NCBI RefSeq assembly: GCF_003417535.1
Contig: NZ_QVLS01000001.1
Span: 310,001 to 374,000 of the forward strand
From: Hydrogenophaga borbori
Lineage (GTDB): Bacteria > Pseudomonadota > Gammaproteobacteria > Burkholderiales > Burkholderiaceae_C
DNA length: 64,000 bases
Direction: 5' to 3'
Positions 10,901-19,875 of this stretch are shown here, piece after piece. The position numbers were made by a program, and so were the translations under genes. Position 1 is the stretch's first letter. Every line of letters begins with the position of its first letter. The notes beneath the pieces are model-generated. The model was not told the DNA's origin and made no database searches. It saw only the letters and a program-made list of their open reading frames with translations.

Positions 10901-11701
10901 TCAGCCGCCCGCCGCCGGCCAGTAGTGGTTGTCCGGCAGCGCACGCGCCCCGAAGATGGCCTGCCCGACCCGCACCACGGTGGCGCCTTCTTCGATCGCG
11001 ATCTCGAAATCGCCCGACATGCCCATGGACAGCGCCTCCAGGTCGATGCCCGCGGGCGCGTCCTGGCGCAGCCGATCGCGCAGTTCGCGCAGCAACACGA
11101 AGCAGCGCCGCACACGCTGCGCCTCGGACGACAACAGCGCCAGCGTCATCAGGCCGCGCACGCGCAGCGCCGCGAAGGCCGGCAGGGCCCGCAGGAAGGC
11201 CGGCACCTCATCGGGCGCCAGGCCGTACTTGCTGGCCTCGCCCGAGGTGTTGACCTGCACGAACACGTCCAGCGAACGGCCTTCCAGTTGCAGGCGGCGG
11301 TCCAGCGCCTCGGCCACGCGCAGGCTGTCCAGGGCCTGGAACTCGCTGGCGAAGCGCGCCACCAGCTTGGCCTTGTTGGTCTGCAGGTGGCCGATGACGG
11401 ACCAGCGCAGACCGGCCAGGTCCTGCGTGCGCTCCCACTTGCCCAGGGCCTCCTGCACCTTGTTCTCGCCCAGCAGGCGGCAGCCCACCGCGTGGGCCAG
11501 GCGCACGCGTTCCACGGGCTGGGTCTTGCTGACGGGCAGCAGGCGCACCTCGGCGGGGTCGCGCCCCACGCGCCGGCAGGCCGCGGCGATGCGCGCCTGC
11601 ACCTCGTCGAGGTGGCGGCGCAGGTCGGCCTCCGTCAGGGCCTGGGGGTAGCGGCCGTGCCGGTCGTGCCGGGTGGGGGTGGCGGGCGTTGGCGTCGTCA
11701 T
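10901..11701 (-). CDS. yggS: YggS/PLPBP-family pyridoxal-phosphate homeostasis protein
   Basis: A 266-residue single-domain PLP-binding barrel of the YggS/PLPHP family, which buffers pyridoxal phosphate and affects amino- and keto-acid balance without a known catalytic activity. Lys59 in LPVSKTQP is the Schiff-base lysine. HLQTNKAK, VNTSGEASKYG and LSMGMSGDFEIAI are the other family blocks. An unusual N-terminal stretch of about 20 residues (Thr/Pro/His/Arg) precedes the domain. Convergent with rng four bases away; its start codon shares one base with the benE stop, so it is probably co-transcribed downstream of benE. Confidence 0.94.
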   Translation of the reverse strand: MTTPTPATPTRHDRHGRYPQALTEADLRRHLDEVQARIAAACRRVGRDPAEVRLLPVSKTQPVERVRLAHAVGCRLLGENKVQEALGKWERTQDLAGLRWSVIGHLQTNKAKLVARFASEFQALDSLRVAEALDRRLQLEGRSLDVFVQVNTSGEASKYGLAPDEVPAFLRALPAFAALRVRGLMTLALLSSEAQRVRRCFVLLRELRDRLRQDAPAGIDLEALSMGMSGDFEIAIEEGATVVRVGQAIFGARALPDNHYWPAAGG

Positions 11702-12933
11702 CAGGGCCTCGCTGCCTTGTCCGCCAGCGCCGTGCGCGCCGGCCGCCCCGGCCAGTGGCCGTGCAGCGCCGCGTGCGCGGCCAGTCCGATCACCAGTCCC
11801 CAGAAGGCGCCGCCGATGCCGAACAGGCTGATGTTGGCGGCCGCCGCCAGGAAGGTGATCAGCGAGGCCTCGCGCGTGCGGGCGTCGGCCAGGGCGCCGG
11901 CCAGGCTGGCGCCAATGGTGCCCAGCAGCGCCAGGCCCGCCAGCGTGGTGATGAAGGTGGCCGGCAAGGCCATGAATGCGGCGGCCAGCGTCACCCCGAA
12001 CACGCCCACCAGCACATAGAACAGGCCCGCGGCGATGCCGGCGATCCAGCGCTTGGACGGGTCTTCGTGCGCCTCGCGGCCGGTGCAGATGGCCGCCGTG
12101 ATCGCCGCGAGGTTGAAGGCGTGCGAGCCGAAGGGCGCCATCAGCAGCGAACCCAGCCCGGTGGCGCCCACGATGGGATCGGCGCGGCTCTTGAAGCCGT
12201 CGTTGCGCAGCACCAGCATGCCCGGCATGTACTGGCCGGTGAGGGTGATCAGGAACAGCGGCAGCGCCACGCTGAGCAGGGCGTTGAGCGTGAACTCGGG
12301 CGGCGTGAACACCGGCGCGGCGAAGCGCAGCGCCAGCCCCGAGAGATCGACGCGGTTCTGCGCCAGCAGGAAAGCCAATCCCAGGGCCAGGATGCCCACC
12401 ACGGCGTAGCGCGCTGTGATCCGCTTGAGCAGCACATAGGCCACGATCAGCAGGCCGGCCAGCGTGGGGTCCACGCTCAGGCCGCCCAGGGCCTTGATGC
12501 CAAAGGGCAGCAGGATGCCGGCGAGCAGGCCGGCGGCCACCCCGGGCGGGATCAGGCGGATGAGCCGCTCGAACCAGCCCGACAGGCCCAGCACCACGAA
12601 GGCGGCGGCCGACACCAGGTAGGCCGCGATGGCCTGCGGGTAGGGCGTGGTGGCCAGGGCTGTCACCAGGAAGGCCGCGGCCGGCGTGGACCAGGCGGTG
12701 ATGATGGGCTCGCGCGAGCGCCAGCTCAGCAGCAGGCCGGTCACGCCCACGCCGATGGACACCGACCAGACCCAGGAGGCCGTCTGGGCCGCGCTCAGTC
12801 CCGCCACCTGGGCGGCCTGAAACACCAGGATGAAGGTGCCGCCATAGTTGACGATGACCGAGACCAGCCCGGCGACGACCGGGTGGGGCAGGTCGCTCCA
12901 GCGAAGGGGCGTGGGGGAGGGGGTGGAAGGCAT
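11701..12933 (-). CDS. benE: BenE-family benzoate/H+ symporter-like permease
   Basis: A 410-residue, strongly hydrophobic protein with about 12 membrane spans, matching the BenE family of proton-linked benzoate transporters (segments VNYGGTFILVFQAAQ, STPAAAFLVT and FGSHAFNLAAITAAICTG). The start at 12933 gives the family N-terminus; the frame is also open up to 12975, but that would run through the palindrome described below. No benzoate catabolic genes are in the window, so the substrate is only inferred. It diverges from a MocR regulator that probably controls it. Confidence 0.88.
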   Translation of the reverse strand: MPSTPSPTPLRWSDLPHPVVAGLVSVIVNYGGTFILVFQAAQVAGLSAAQTASWVWSVSIGVGVTGLLLSWRSREPIITAWSTPAAAFLVTALATTPYPQAIAAYLVSAAAFVVLGLSGWFERLIRLIPPGVAAGLLAGILLPFGIKALGGLSVDPTLAGLLIVAYVLLKRITARYAVVGILALGLAFLLAQNRVDLSGLALRFAAPVFTPPEFTLNALLSVALPLFLITLTGQYMPGMLVLRNDGFKSRADPIVGATGLGSLLMAPFGSHAFNLAAITAAICTGREAHEDPSKRWIAGIAAGLFYVLVGVFGVTLAAAFMALPATFITTLAGLALLGTIGASLAGALADARTREASLITFLAAAANISLFGIGGAFWGLVIGLAAHAALHGHWPGRPARTALADKAARP

Positions 12934-12950
12934 GGGGGTGTTGTAGAGTG

Positions 12951-12978
12951 AAAATGGTCGGATATCTCCGGCCATTTT
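12951..12978. promoter_or_regulatory. 28-bp palindrome between benE and mocR-type gene (candidate operator)
   Basis: Twelve of fourteen base pairs of this interrupted palindrome match; the outer arms are AAAATGG and CCATTTT and the inner arms CGGA and TCCG. It lies 17 bases upstream of the benE start and 20 bases upstream of the regulator's TTG start. A site there could govern both divergent genes. Confidence 0.6.
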
Positions 12979-12998
12979 TCTGACGTTACCCAGACCAA

Positions 12999-14486
12999 TT
13001 GTTCAAACACGCCCTGCTCGAATCGGTCAAGGCCGGCGTCGCCGATCCGGCGCGGGCCGCCTTGCCCCTGCACGCGCGCGTGCAGCGCGCCGTGCGCCAG
13101 CTCATCCTCGACGGCGCGCTGGAGGCCGGCCGGCCTTTGCCGGCCTCGCGCGCGCTGGCCCGGTCGCTGGGGGTGTCGCGCGACACGGTCGAGGCCGCGT
13201 ACGGCCAGCTGCACGCGGAAGGCTTCATCGAGCGGCGCGTGGGCCGCGGCAGCGCCGTGTCGGCGCGGGCCCGGGGCCTGGGGGCGCGCGCTCCCGCGGG
13301 GCGCCCATCCGCCCACCCGGGGGAGGCGCGCCTGAGCCGGCGCGGCGCCGCCCTGTTCCAGGGCGGTGGCGTGCGGGACTTTGTCGCGCCGCGTGCCTTC
13401 GCGCCCGGCGTGCCGGAGGTCCGGGCCTTTCCGCTGGCCACCTGGGAGCGGCTGGAGCGCCAGGTGCTGAAGGCGCACGGTGCGGCGGCCCTGCTGCACA
13501 GCCCCCCGCAGGGCATGGAGGCGCTGCGCCGGGCCATCGCGGCCTACGTGAATCTGGAGCGCGGCGCGCGCGCCACGCCCGAGCGCGTGCTGGTGCTGAC
13601 CAGCTCCCAGCAGGCGCTGAGCCTGTGCGCCACCGTGCTGCTGGACGCCGGCGAGCGCATCGTCGTCGAGGACCCCATGTACCACGGCGCGCGCAAGGCC
13701 TTCGAGGCCGCCGGCCTGGCCTGCGTGCCGGTGCCGCTGGACGCCGAGGGCATGCGGGTGGACCTGCTGCAGCAGGCGGCGCCGCTGGCGCGGGCGGTGT
13801 TCCTGACGCCGTCCCACCAGTTCCCGAGCGGGGCCACGCTGTCGCTGGACCGGCGGCTGGCCGCCATCGAATGGGCGCGCCAGCAGCAGGCCTGGATCAT
13901 CGAGGACGACTACGACAGCGAATTCCACTACGCCGGCCGGCCCACGGCCTGCGTGCAGGGGCTCGATCCGCACGAGCGCACCGTCTACATCGGCACCTTC
14001 ACCAAGTCGTTGTTCCCGGGGCTACGCATCGGCTACATGGTGCTGCCGCCGCCGCTGGTGGCTCCCATGACGGTGGCGCGCACGCTGCTGGACGGGCACA
14101 GCGCGCCGATCCCGCAGCTCACGCTGGCCCGCTTCATCGAAGGCGGCCACTTCGGCGCGCACGTGCGCACCATGCGCGCCGTCTACGCCGAGCGGCGCGA
14201 CGCGCTGGCGCGCCTGGTGCGCCAGCACCTGGCCGGCCTGGTGGAGCCCCGGGTGCCGGACGGCGGCCTGCAGATGCCCTGCGTGCTGGTCTGCGGCGTC
14301 CCCGAGCGCGAGGCCGTGGACGCGGCCCGCCGCGCGGGCATCGACCTGCTCGGGTTGACGGCCTTGCACGCCTCGCCCGGCGGGCACGAGGCGGGCTTCC
14401 TCATGGGCTTCGCGGCCCACGCGCCGGGCGAACTGGAGGTCGCCGTGCGGCGGCTCGCCAGGGTGCTGCGCGCGCTGGCGCGCTGA
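12999..14486 (+). CDS. MocR/PdxR-type GntR regulator with aminotransferase domain
   Basis: A 495-residue fusion of an N-terminal GntR winged helix-turn-helix (about residues 22-90; LPASRALARSLGVSRDTVEAAYGQL) with a class-I aminotransferase-like domain. Lys336 in TFTKSLFPGLRIGYM is the expected PLP lysine. MocR proteins sense PLP or amino-compound ligands and often control an adjacent, divergent gene, here benE. The start is a TTG at 12999, as no upstream ATG or GTG fits. A link from a PLP-dependent sensor to a PLP homeostasis protein (yggS, beyond benE) is suggestive but only inferred. Confidence 0.9.
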   Translation: MFKHALLESVKAGVADPARAALPLHARVQRAVRQLILDGALEAGRPLPASRALARSLGVSRDTVEAAYGQLHAEGFIERRVGRGSAVSARARGLGARAPAGRPSAHPGEARLSRRGAALFQGGGVRDFVAPRAFAPGVPEVRAFPLATWERLERQVLKAHGAAALLHSPPQGMEALRRAIAAYVNLERGARATPERVLVLTSSQQALSLCATVLLDAGERIVVEDPMYHGARKAFEAAGLACVPVPLDAEGMRVDLLQQAAPLARAVFLTPSHQFPSGATLSLDRRLAAIEWARQQQAWIIEDDYDSEFHYAGRPTACVQGLDPHERTVYIGTFTKSLFPGLRIGYMVLPPPLVAPMTVARTLLDGHSAPIPQLTLARFIEGGHFGAHVRTMRAVYAERRDALARLVRQHLAGLVEPRVPDGGLQMPCVLVCGVPEREAVDAARRAGIDLLGLTALHASPGGHEAGFLMGFAAHAPGELEVAVRRLARVLRALAR

Positions 14487-14520
14487 GGGCAGGGGCGATC
14501 GATCGCGCCCGGCGCGGGCC

Positions 14521-15048
14521 TCAGGCCGCGCGGGCAGGGGCGTGGTCCCGCACCGGGCCCACGCGCGCCTCGATGGCCTGCTGCAGCTCACGCCGCAGGC
14601 CGAGCAGGAAGCCGGCCTCCGCCACCACGAACAGCGGGCCGATGACCAGGCCCACCAGGTCGTCCACGAAGGCAGGCTTGCGCCCCTCGTAGTAGTGGCC
14701 GACGAACTGGATCACCCAGCCCACGACGAACAGGCCCACGCCCACCGTGAGCCACACGGCCGTGGCCTGCGCCGCCACCGCCTGCGCGAACCAGAGCGAC
14801 AGGGCCATCAGCGCCGCCATCACCGCGCCCAGGCGCAGGTCCAGCTTGAGGTAGTACAGCACCGTGAGCAGCGTGACCGCCGTGGCGGGCGACAGCGCCA
14901 CCGCGCCCCACTGCGCCAGCAACGGCCGCGCCAGCAGCACGGCCACGGCCAGCACGATCATGGGGATACCGACGAAATGGGTGAGGATGTTGCGGCGGTC
15001 GCGGTGGTAGGCCGCGTACTGCGTGAGCTGTTCGCTGAGGTTGCGCAT
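14521..15048 (-). CDS. Mpo1/YGL010w-like (DUF962) membrane protein
   Basis: A 175-residue protein with about four membrane spans. Conserved polar elements of the DUF962/Mpo1 family are visible: AYHRDRRNILTHFVGIP near the N-terminus and FVGHYYEGRKPAFVDD late. In yeast Mpo1 is an iron-dependent alpha-dioxygenase acting on 2-hydroxy fatty acids, and these histidines are metal ligands there. A bacterial role is not established. Convergent with the MocR gene; it starts 62 bases before the msbA-type stop region. Confidence 0.8.
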   Translation of the reverse strand: MRNLSEQLTQYAAYHRDRRNILTHFVGIPMIVLAVAVLLARPLLAQWGAVALSPATAVTLLTVLYYLKLDLRLGAVMAALMALSLWFAQAVAAQATAVWLTVGVGLFVVGWVIQFVGHYYEGRKPAFVDDLVGLVIGPLFVVAEAGFLLGLRRELQQAIEARVGPVRDHAPARAA

Positions 15049-15110
15049 GGCGGGTCTCCGGCCGGGGCGGGCGTGTTGTGCCGCGCTTGTACACCCACGC
15101 GCCGCGGCGC

Positions 15111-17009
15111 TCAATCCGGGGTGACCTGGGGTGGGCTGGCCTGGGCGTCGGCGCCCGCCGTGCCCAGCCCTTGCGCGTGCAACCGCGCGTACACGCCGTC
15201 GGCCGCCAGCAGATCGGCGTGTCGTCCCTGTTCCACGATGCGGCCCTCGGCCAGCACGATCACGCGGTCGGCGTGCTCGATGGTGGACAGCCGGTGCGCG
15301 ATGACCAGGGTGGTGCGGCCCTTCATCAGGCGCGACAGCGCGTCCTGCACCAGGCGCTCGGACTCGTTGTCCAGCGCCGACGTCGCCTCGTCCAGGATCA
15401 GCACCGGCGAGTCCTTGTAGATGGCGCGCGCGATGGCCAGGCGCTGGCGCTGGCCGCCCGAGAGCTCGGTGGCGTTGTGGCCCACGTTGGTGTGCATGCC
15501 CTGCGGCAGCCGCTCCAGCAGCTCGCCCAGATTGGCCGAGAGCAGGGCGGCGTGCACGCGGGCTTCGTCGAGTTCGTCGTCGGTCGCGCCCAGGGCCACG
15601 TTGGCGGCCAGGCTGTCGTTGAGCATCACCACGTCCTGGCTCACCAGCGCGAACTGGCGGCGCAGGCTGGCCAGGTCCCAGTCGGGCAGCGGCACGCCGT
15701 CCAGCGTGACCACCCCGCGCTCGACTTCCACGAAGCGCGGCAGCAGGTTGATGAGCGTGGTCTTGCCCGAGCCCGAGGGGCCGACGAAGGCCACCACTTC
15801 GCCGGGGCGGATGTCCAGCTCGATGCCGCGCAGCGCCAGGCCGGCCTCGGCCGCGTCGGCGCCGTCGGCCTTGGGCGGGTAGCGCACCCACACGCCGCGC
15901 AGCGCGATGGCGCCTTGCACGCGCTCGGCCACGTGCGAGCCGCCGGTCTGTTCGGGCGTGTGTTCGATGAGCTCGATGCCGCGCTCCAGCGCCGCCAGGC
16001 CGCGCGTGATGGGCGAGGCGATCTCGGCCAGGTGCCGGATCGGGGCGATCAGCATCAGCATGGCGGTGACGAAGGCGACGAAGTTGCCCACCGTGACGCC
16101 GGTGGTGCTGCTCTGCCACAGCGCCACCGCGATCACCGCCGACAGCGCGGCCGAGGCCAGCAGCTGGGTGAAGGGCGTCATGGCGGCCATGGCGATGGTG
16201 CTCTTGAGCGCCAGGCGGCGCAGCGCCACGCTCAGCTGGTCGAAGCGCTCGGCCTGGCGGCGCTGCGCGCCGTGCAGGCGCACCACGCGGTGGGCCAGGG
16301 CGTTTTCCTCCACCACGTAGGCCAGCTCGTCGGTGGCCTGCTGGCTGGCGCGCGTGAGGCGGTACAGGCGCTTGGAGAGCACGCGCATGATCCAGGCCAG
16401 GCCGGGAAACACCGCGATCACGATCAGCGTGAGCTTCCAGTTCAGGTAGAGCAGGTAGCCCATCAGCGCCAGCAGCGTGAGGCTGTCGCGAGCGAGGGTG
16501 AGCAGGGACGACACCAGCATCTGCGAGCCGGTCTGCACCTCATAGACCAGGGTGTTGGACAGCTTGCTCGCGCTCTGGCGCGAGAACAGCGCCAGCTGGG
16601 CCGCGTTGAGCTTGGCGAACATGGCGCGGCGCAGGTTGAGCATGCCCACGTTGGCCGTGTACGACAGGGCGTACTGCGCCACGAAGGAGGCGATGCCGCG
16701 CACGCCGAACAGGCCCATGAAGGCCAGCGGCACCATCCACAGCGGAATGCGGCCGTCGTTGAAGCCCTCGTCGAGCAGGGTCTTGAGCAAGGCGGGGATC
16801 AGGGGCTCGGTCAGCGCGCCGATCACGGTGGCCAGCGCGGCGAAGACGATGCCGGTCTTCGCGTCCCGGAAATAGGGCCAGACGCGCAGCAGCCGCTGGC
16901 GCAGCGGGCCGGAGGGGAGGGCAGCGGACGGGTCGGAGGGGTTCAAATCGGGGCGGATGGTGGGGAACCAATGGGCGCGATCGCGGTCCAGCAGGCCGCG
17001 AGGGCACAC
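15111..17009 (-). CDS. msbA: MsbA-type lipid A/lipid ABC exporter
   Basis: A half-transporter of up to 632 residues: a six-span membrane domain followed by an ATPase domain with Walker A GPSGSGKTT (about residue 410), signature ELSGGQRQRLAIARAI and Walker B LILDEATSALD. The length (after trimming the N-terminus) and domain order fit MsbA, which flips lipid A-core across the inner membrane; other ABCB-type lipid or peptide exporters cannot be excluded. The GTG at 17009 is uncertain; the conserved protein begins nearer LRQRLLRVWPYF, so a start inside the next 25 codons is possible. Confidence 0.86.
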   Translation of the reverse strand: MCPRGLLDRDRAHWFPTIRPDLNPSDPSAALPSGPLRQRLLRVWPYFRDAKTGIVFAALATVIGALTEPLIPALLKTLLDEGFNDGRIPLWMVPLAFMGLFGVRGIASFVAQYALSYTANVGMLNLRRAMFAKLNAAQLALFSRQSASKLSNTLVYEVQTGSQMLVSSLLTLARDSLTLLALMGYLLYLNWKLTLIVIAVFPGLAWIMRVLSKRLYRLTRASQQATDELAYVVEENALAHRVVRLHGAQRRQAERFDQLSVALRRLALKSTIAMAAMTPFTQLLASAALSAVIAVALWQSSTTGVTVGNFVAFVTAMLMLIAPIRHLAEIASPITRGLAALERGIELIEHTPEQTGGSHVAERVQGAIALRGVWVRYPPKADGADAAEAGLALRGIELDIRPGEVVAFVGPSGSGKTTLINLLPRFVEVERGVVTLDGVPLPDWDLASLRRQFALVSQDVVMLNDSLAANVALGATDDELDEARVHAALLSANLGELLERLPQGMHTNVGHNATELSGGQRQRLAIARAIYKDSPVLILDEATSALDNESERLVQDALSRLMKGRTTLVIAHRLSTIEHADRVIVLAEGRIVEQGRHADLLAADGVYARLHAQGLGTAGADAQASPPQVTPD

Positions 17010-17040
17010 ATCTTGTCACGGCTTGCCTGCGGGCGTCCGG

Positions 17041-17046
17041 TATTAT
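17041..17046 (+). promoter_or_regulatory. Possible -10 element for tolB
   Basis: TATTAT followed by a GC-rich discriminator lies about 60 bases before the tolB start. A TTGTCA occurs upstream at 17013, but with too long a spacer, so the promoter is tentative. Confidence 0.35.
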
Positions 17047-17107
17047 CGGCCGCTACTTACAAGGGCACCGGGCCTCGCGTCCCGCACTGCCCGACAATCC
17101 CAACACC

Positions 17108-18430
17108 ATGCACCAACCGCCCCGACTCCATCCCTCCACCGGGATGCCGCGCCGGCATGCCCTGGGCCTTCTCTCCGCTTCCACCCTGCTGGGCTGGCCC
17201 GCCGCGGGCGCGCTGGCGCAGTTCCGGGTCGAGGTCACCGGCGTTGGCCTCACCCGCTTTCCCTTCTCGGCCGTGAGCTTCCGCGGCAACGACGCCGCGA
17301 GCGAGAACATCGCCGCCATCGTGCGCGCCGACCTGGAGCGCTCCGGCCAGTTCGTGGCGGTGCCGCCGCTGTCGGGCGCGCTCGACGAAACCTCCCGCCC
17401 CGACCTGGCCCCCTGGCGCGAGCGCGGTGCCGACTCCCTGCTCACCGGCAGCGTCACCCGCCTGGCCGACGGCCGTTTCGACGTGCGCTTCCGCCTCTGG
17501 GACGTGGTGCGCGCGCAGGACCTGGGCGGCATGAGCCACCCCAGCACGCCCAACAACCTGCGCCTGGCCGCCCACAAGATCGCCGACTACGTCTACGAGA
17601 AGATCACCGGCGAGAAAGGCGTGTTCTCCACCCGCATCGCCTACGTCACCAAGGCGGGCAGCACGCACCGCCTGTGGGTGGCCGACGCCGACGGCGAGAA
17701 CGCCCAGGCGGCCTTCACCAGCAACGAGCCCATCATCTCCCCGAGCTGGGCGCCCAATGGCGCGCAGCTGGCCTATGTCTCGTTCGAGAAGCGCAAGGCC
17801 GAGATCGTCTCGCACGAGGTCGCCACCGGGCGCCGCCGCGTGCTCGCGAGCTTTCGCGGCTCCAACAGCGCGCCGGCCTGGTCGCCCGACGGCAAGACCG
17901 TGGTGGCCGCGCTCACCCTCTCCGGCAACGCCCAGCTCTACGCGGTCGACGCCAACGGTGGCGAGCCGCGCCGCCTCACGCAAAGCGGCAGCGGCAGCAT
18001 CGACACCGAACCGGTGTTCAGCGCCGACGGCAAGCAGATCTACTTCGTGAGCGACCGAGGCGGCTCGCCGCAGATCTACCGCATGCCCGCGCAGGGCGGC
18101 AGCGCCCAGCGCGTCACCTTCACCGGCAACTACAACATCTCGCCTGCGCTCAGCCCCGACGGCCGCTGGCTGGCCTTCATCTCGCGCATCAACGGCGCCT
18201 TCCGCCTGCACGTGATGGAGCTGTCCAGCGGCACCGTCACTGCGCTCACCGACACCAGCGGCGACGAGAGCCCCAGCTTCGCGCCCAACAGCCGCATGAT
18301 CATCTACGCCACCCGCGACAAGGGGGGCGACGCGCTCATGACCACCACCGTGGATGGCCGCATCAAGACCCGCCTGGCCGGCGCGCAGGGCGATATCCGG
18401 GAACCCGAATGGGGACCCTTCCTTCGTTGA
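17108..18430 (+). CDS. tolB: Tol-Pal system beta-propeller protein TolB
   Basis: TolB is the periplasmic beta-propeller that shuttles between Pal and other envelope partners during division and outer-membrane constriction. The 440-residue protein has the N-terminal domain (FRVEVTGVGLTRFPFS) and repeated propeller blades (SPDGKTVV, SADGKQIYFVSDRGG, SPDGRWLAFIS, EPEWGPFLR end). The signal peptide contains a twin-arginine (MPRRHALGLL) before the hydrophobic stretch and an ALAQ cleavage site, so Tat export is possible. It is followed by pal and cpoB, but tolQ, tolR and tolA are not next to it; the msbA-type gene is divergent upstream. Confidence 0.96.
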   Translation: MHQPPRLHPSTGMPRRHALGLLSASTLLGWPAAGALAQFRVEVTGVGLTRFPFSAVSFRGNDAASENIAAIVRADLERSGQFVAVPPLSGALDETSRPDLAPWRERGADSLLTGSVTRLADGRFDVRFRLWDVVRAQDLGGMSHPSTPNNLRLAAHKIADYVYEKITGEKGVFSTRIAYVTKAGSTHRLWVADADGENAQAAFTSNEPIISPSWAPNGAQLAYVSFEKRKAEIVSHEVATGRRRVLASFRGSNSAPAWSPDGKTVVAALTLSGNAQLYAVDANGGEPRRLTQSGSGSIDTEPVFSADGKQIYFVSDRGGSPQIYRMPAQGGSAQRVTFTGNYNISPALSPDGRWLAFISRINGAFRLHVMELSSGTVTALTDTSGDESPSFAPNSRMIIYATRDKGGDALMTTTVDGRIKTRLAGAQGDIREPEWGPFLR

Positions 18431-18495
18431 ACCCGCGCCGATCGATCCTCCCGTCCCGATTGTTTCCTCATCAACAACGCACTTCAGGAACCGCC

Positions 18496-19056
18496 ATGTC
18501 CCGTACCACCCCCTTCCGACGCCTCAGCGGCCTGCTCGCCGCGCTGATCGCCGCCGCCGTGCTCGCGGCCTGCGGTTCCAACGTCCGCCTGGATGAGCCG
18601 CCGGTGGAAGACCGCTCGGGCACGGCCGCGGGCGGAGCGGCTGGCGCGGGCGGGCAGGGCAGCGGCGTCGACCCGCGCGGCGTGGCCGGTGTGCAGGTGC
18701 CGTCCAGCACCAGCGCCCAACCCGCGCAGATGCAGCGCATCATCTACTTCGACTACGACAGCTTCGAGGTCAAGCCCGACGCCACGGCCCTGCTCGAGGC
18801 CAACGCGCGTTACCTCAACGCCAACCGCAGCGTGCGCGTGCAGCTGGAGGGCCACACCGACGAGCGCGGCGGCCGCGAATACAACCTGGCCCTGGGCCAG
18901 AAACGCGCCGAGGCCGTGCGCCGCGCGCTTTCGCTGCTGGGCGTGCAGGACAGCCAGATGGAAGCCGTGAGCTTCGGTGAAGAGAAGCCCGCGCAGACCG
19001 GCAGCGACGAAACCGCCTGGTCCAAGAACCGCCGCGTCGAGCTCACCTACCGTTGA
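18496..19056 (+). CDS. pal: Peptidoglycan-associated lipoprotein Pal
   Basis: Pal anchors the outer membrane to peptidoglycan and binds TolB. The 186-residue protein has a lipoprotein signal with lipobox LAAC (Cys26), a flexible Gly/Ala linker and an OmpA-like domain (IIYFDYDSFEVKP, LEGHTDERGGREYNLALGQKRAEAVR). A CAGGAA ribosome site precedes the ATG. It lies 65 bases after tolB. Confidence 0.97.
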   Translation: MSRTTPFRRLSGLLAALIAAAVLAACGSNVRLDEPPVEDRSGTAAGGAAGAGGQGSGVDPRGVAGVQVPSSTSAQPAQMQRIIYFDYDSFEVKPDATALLEANARYLNANRSVRVQLEGHTDERGGREYNLALGQKRAEAVRRALSLLGVQDSQMEAVSFGEEKPAQTGSDETAWSKNRRVELTYR

Positions 19057-19064
19057 GCCAAGGA

Positions 19065-19841
19065 ATGAGCATCGCGCGCTGGAAACCCACGCTGGCCACG
19101 GGAGCCCTGCTGCTGGGCGGCCTGTGGGCGCCGTCCGCGTACGCCCTGTTCGGTGACGACGAGGCGCGCCAGGCCATCATCGAACTGCGCCGCCAGGTCG
19201 ACGCCAACCGCCAGGCCGCCGATGCGGCCGCCGCGCAGCAGCGCGAGGGCGACGCGACCATCAAGCGCAGCATGCTCGAACTGGCCAACCAGATCGAGCA
19301 GCTGCGCGGCGAGATCGCCCGCCTGCGCGGGCAGAACGAGCAGCTCGCGCGCGAGGTGTCCGAGCTGCAGCGCGCGCAGAAGGACGTGCAGGCCGGCATC
19401 GACGAGCGCCTGCGCCAGGTCGAGCCGGTGAAGGTCGAGCTCGACGGCCGCAGCTTCACGGCGCAACCGGCCGAGAAGGCCGAGTTCGAAGCCGCCATGG
19501 CCACCCTGCGCAAGTCCGACTTCGCGGGCGCCACGGTCGCCTACACCGCCTTCCTGCGGCGTTACCCCACCAGCGGCTACACCCCGGTGGCGCTGTACTG
19601 GCTGGGCAACGCACAGTACGCCGCGCGCGCCTACAAGGACGCTGTGGAGTCGCATCAGCGCCTGGTGCGCGAATTCCCCGACCACCCACGCACGCCTGAG
19701 GCCATGCTGGCCCTGGCCAACAGCCAGGTCGAGCTGAAGGACACCAAAGGCGCGCGCAGAACGCTGGAAGACCTGGTGAAGCAGCACCCGCAGAGCGAGG
19801 CCGCTGGCGCGGCCAAGGAACGCCTGGCCCGACTGAAGTGA
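19065..19841 (+). CDS. cpoB: Cell division coordinator CpoB (YbgF)
   Basis: A 258-residue periplasmic protein with a signal peptide ending near AYALFGDDEAR, a coiled-coil region (about residues 30-110, QVDANRQAADAAAAQQ to LRQVEP) for trimerisation, and C-terminal TPR repeats (YPTSGYTPVALYWLGNAQYAARAYKDAV). CpoB couples peptidoglycan synthesis with Tol-driven outer-membrane constriction. An AAGGA sits directly against the ATG at 19065; a TTG overlapping the pal stop (19053) is the alternative start. Confidence 0.94.
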   Translation: MSIARWKPTLATGALLLGGLWAPSAYALFGDDEARQAIIELRRQVDANRQAADAAAAQQREGDATIKRSMLELANQIEQLRGEIARLRGQNEQLAREVSELQRAQKDVQAGIDERLRQVEPVKVELDGRSFTAQPAEKAEFEAAMATLRKSDFAGATVAYTAFLRRYPTSGYTPVALYWLGNAQYAARAYKDAVESHQRLVREFPDHPRTPEAMLALANSQVELKDTKGARRTLEDLVKQHPQSEAAGAAKERLARLK

Positions 19842-19860
19842 GGGACCATGGGGCCGCCCC

Positions 19861-19866
19861 TACAAT
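19861..19866 (+). promoter_or_regulatory. -10 element for the YeeE/YedE gene, close to its start
   Basis: TACAAT followed by CGCGG ends only nine bases before the ATG at 19876. Transcription from it would give a leaderless or almost leaderless mRNA. The -35 region is poor. Confidence 0.4.
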
Positions 19867-19875
19867 CGCGGCCCT

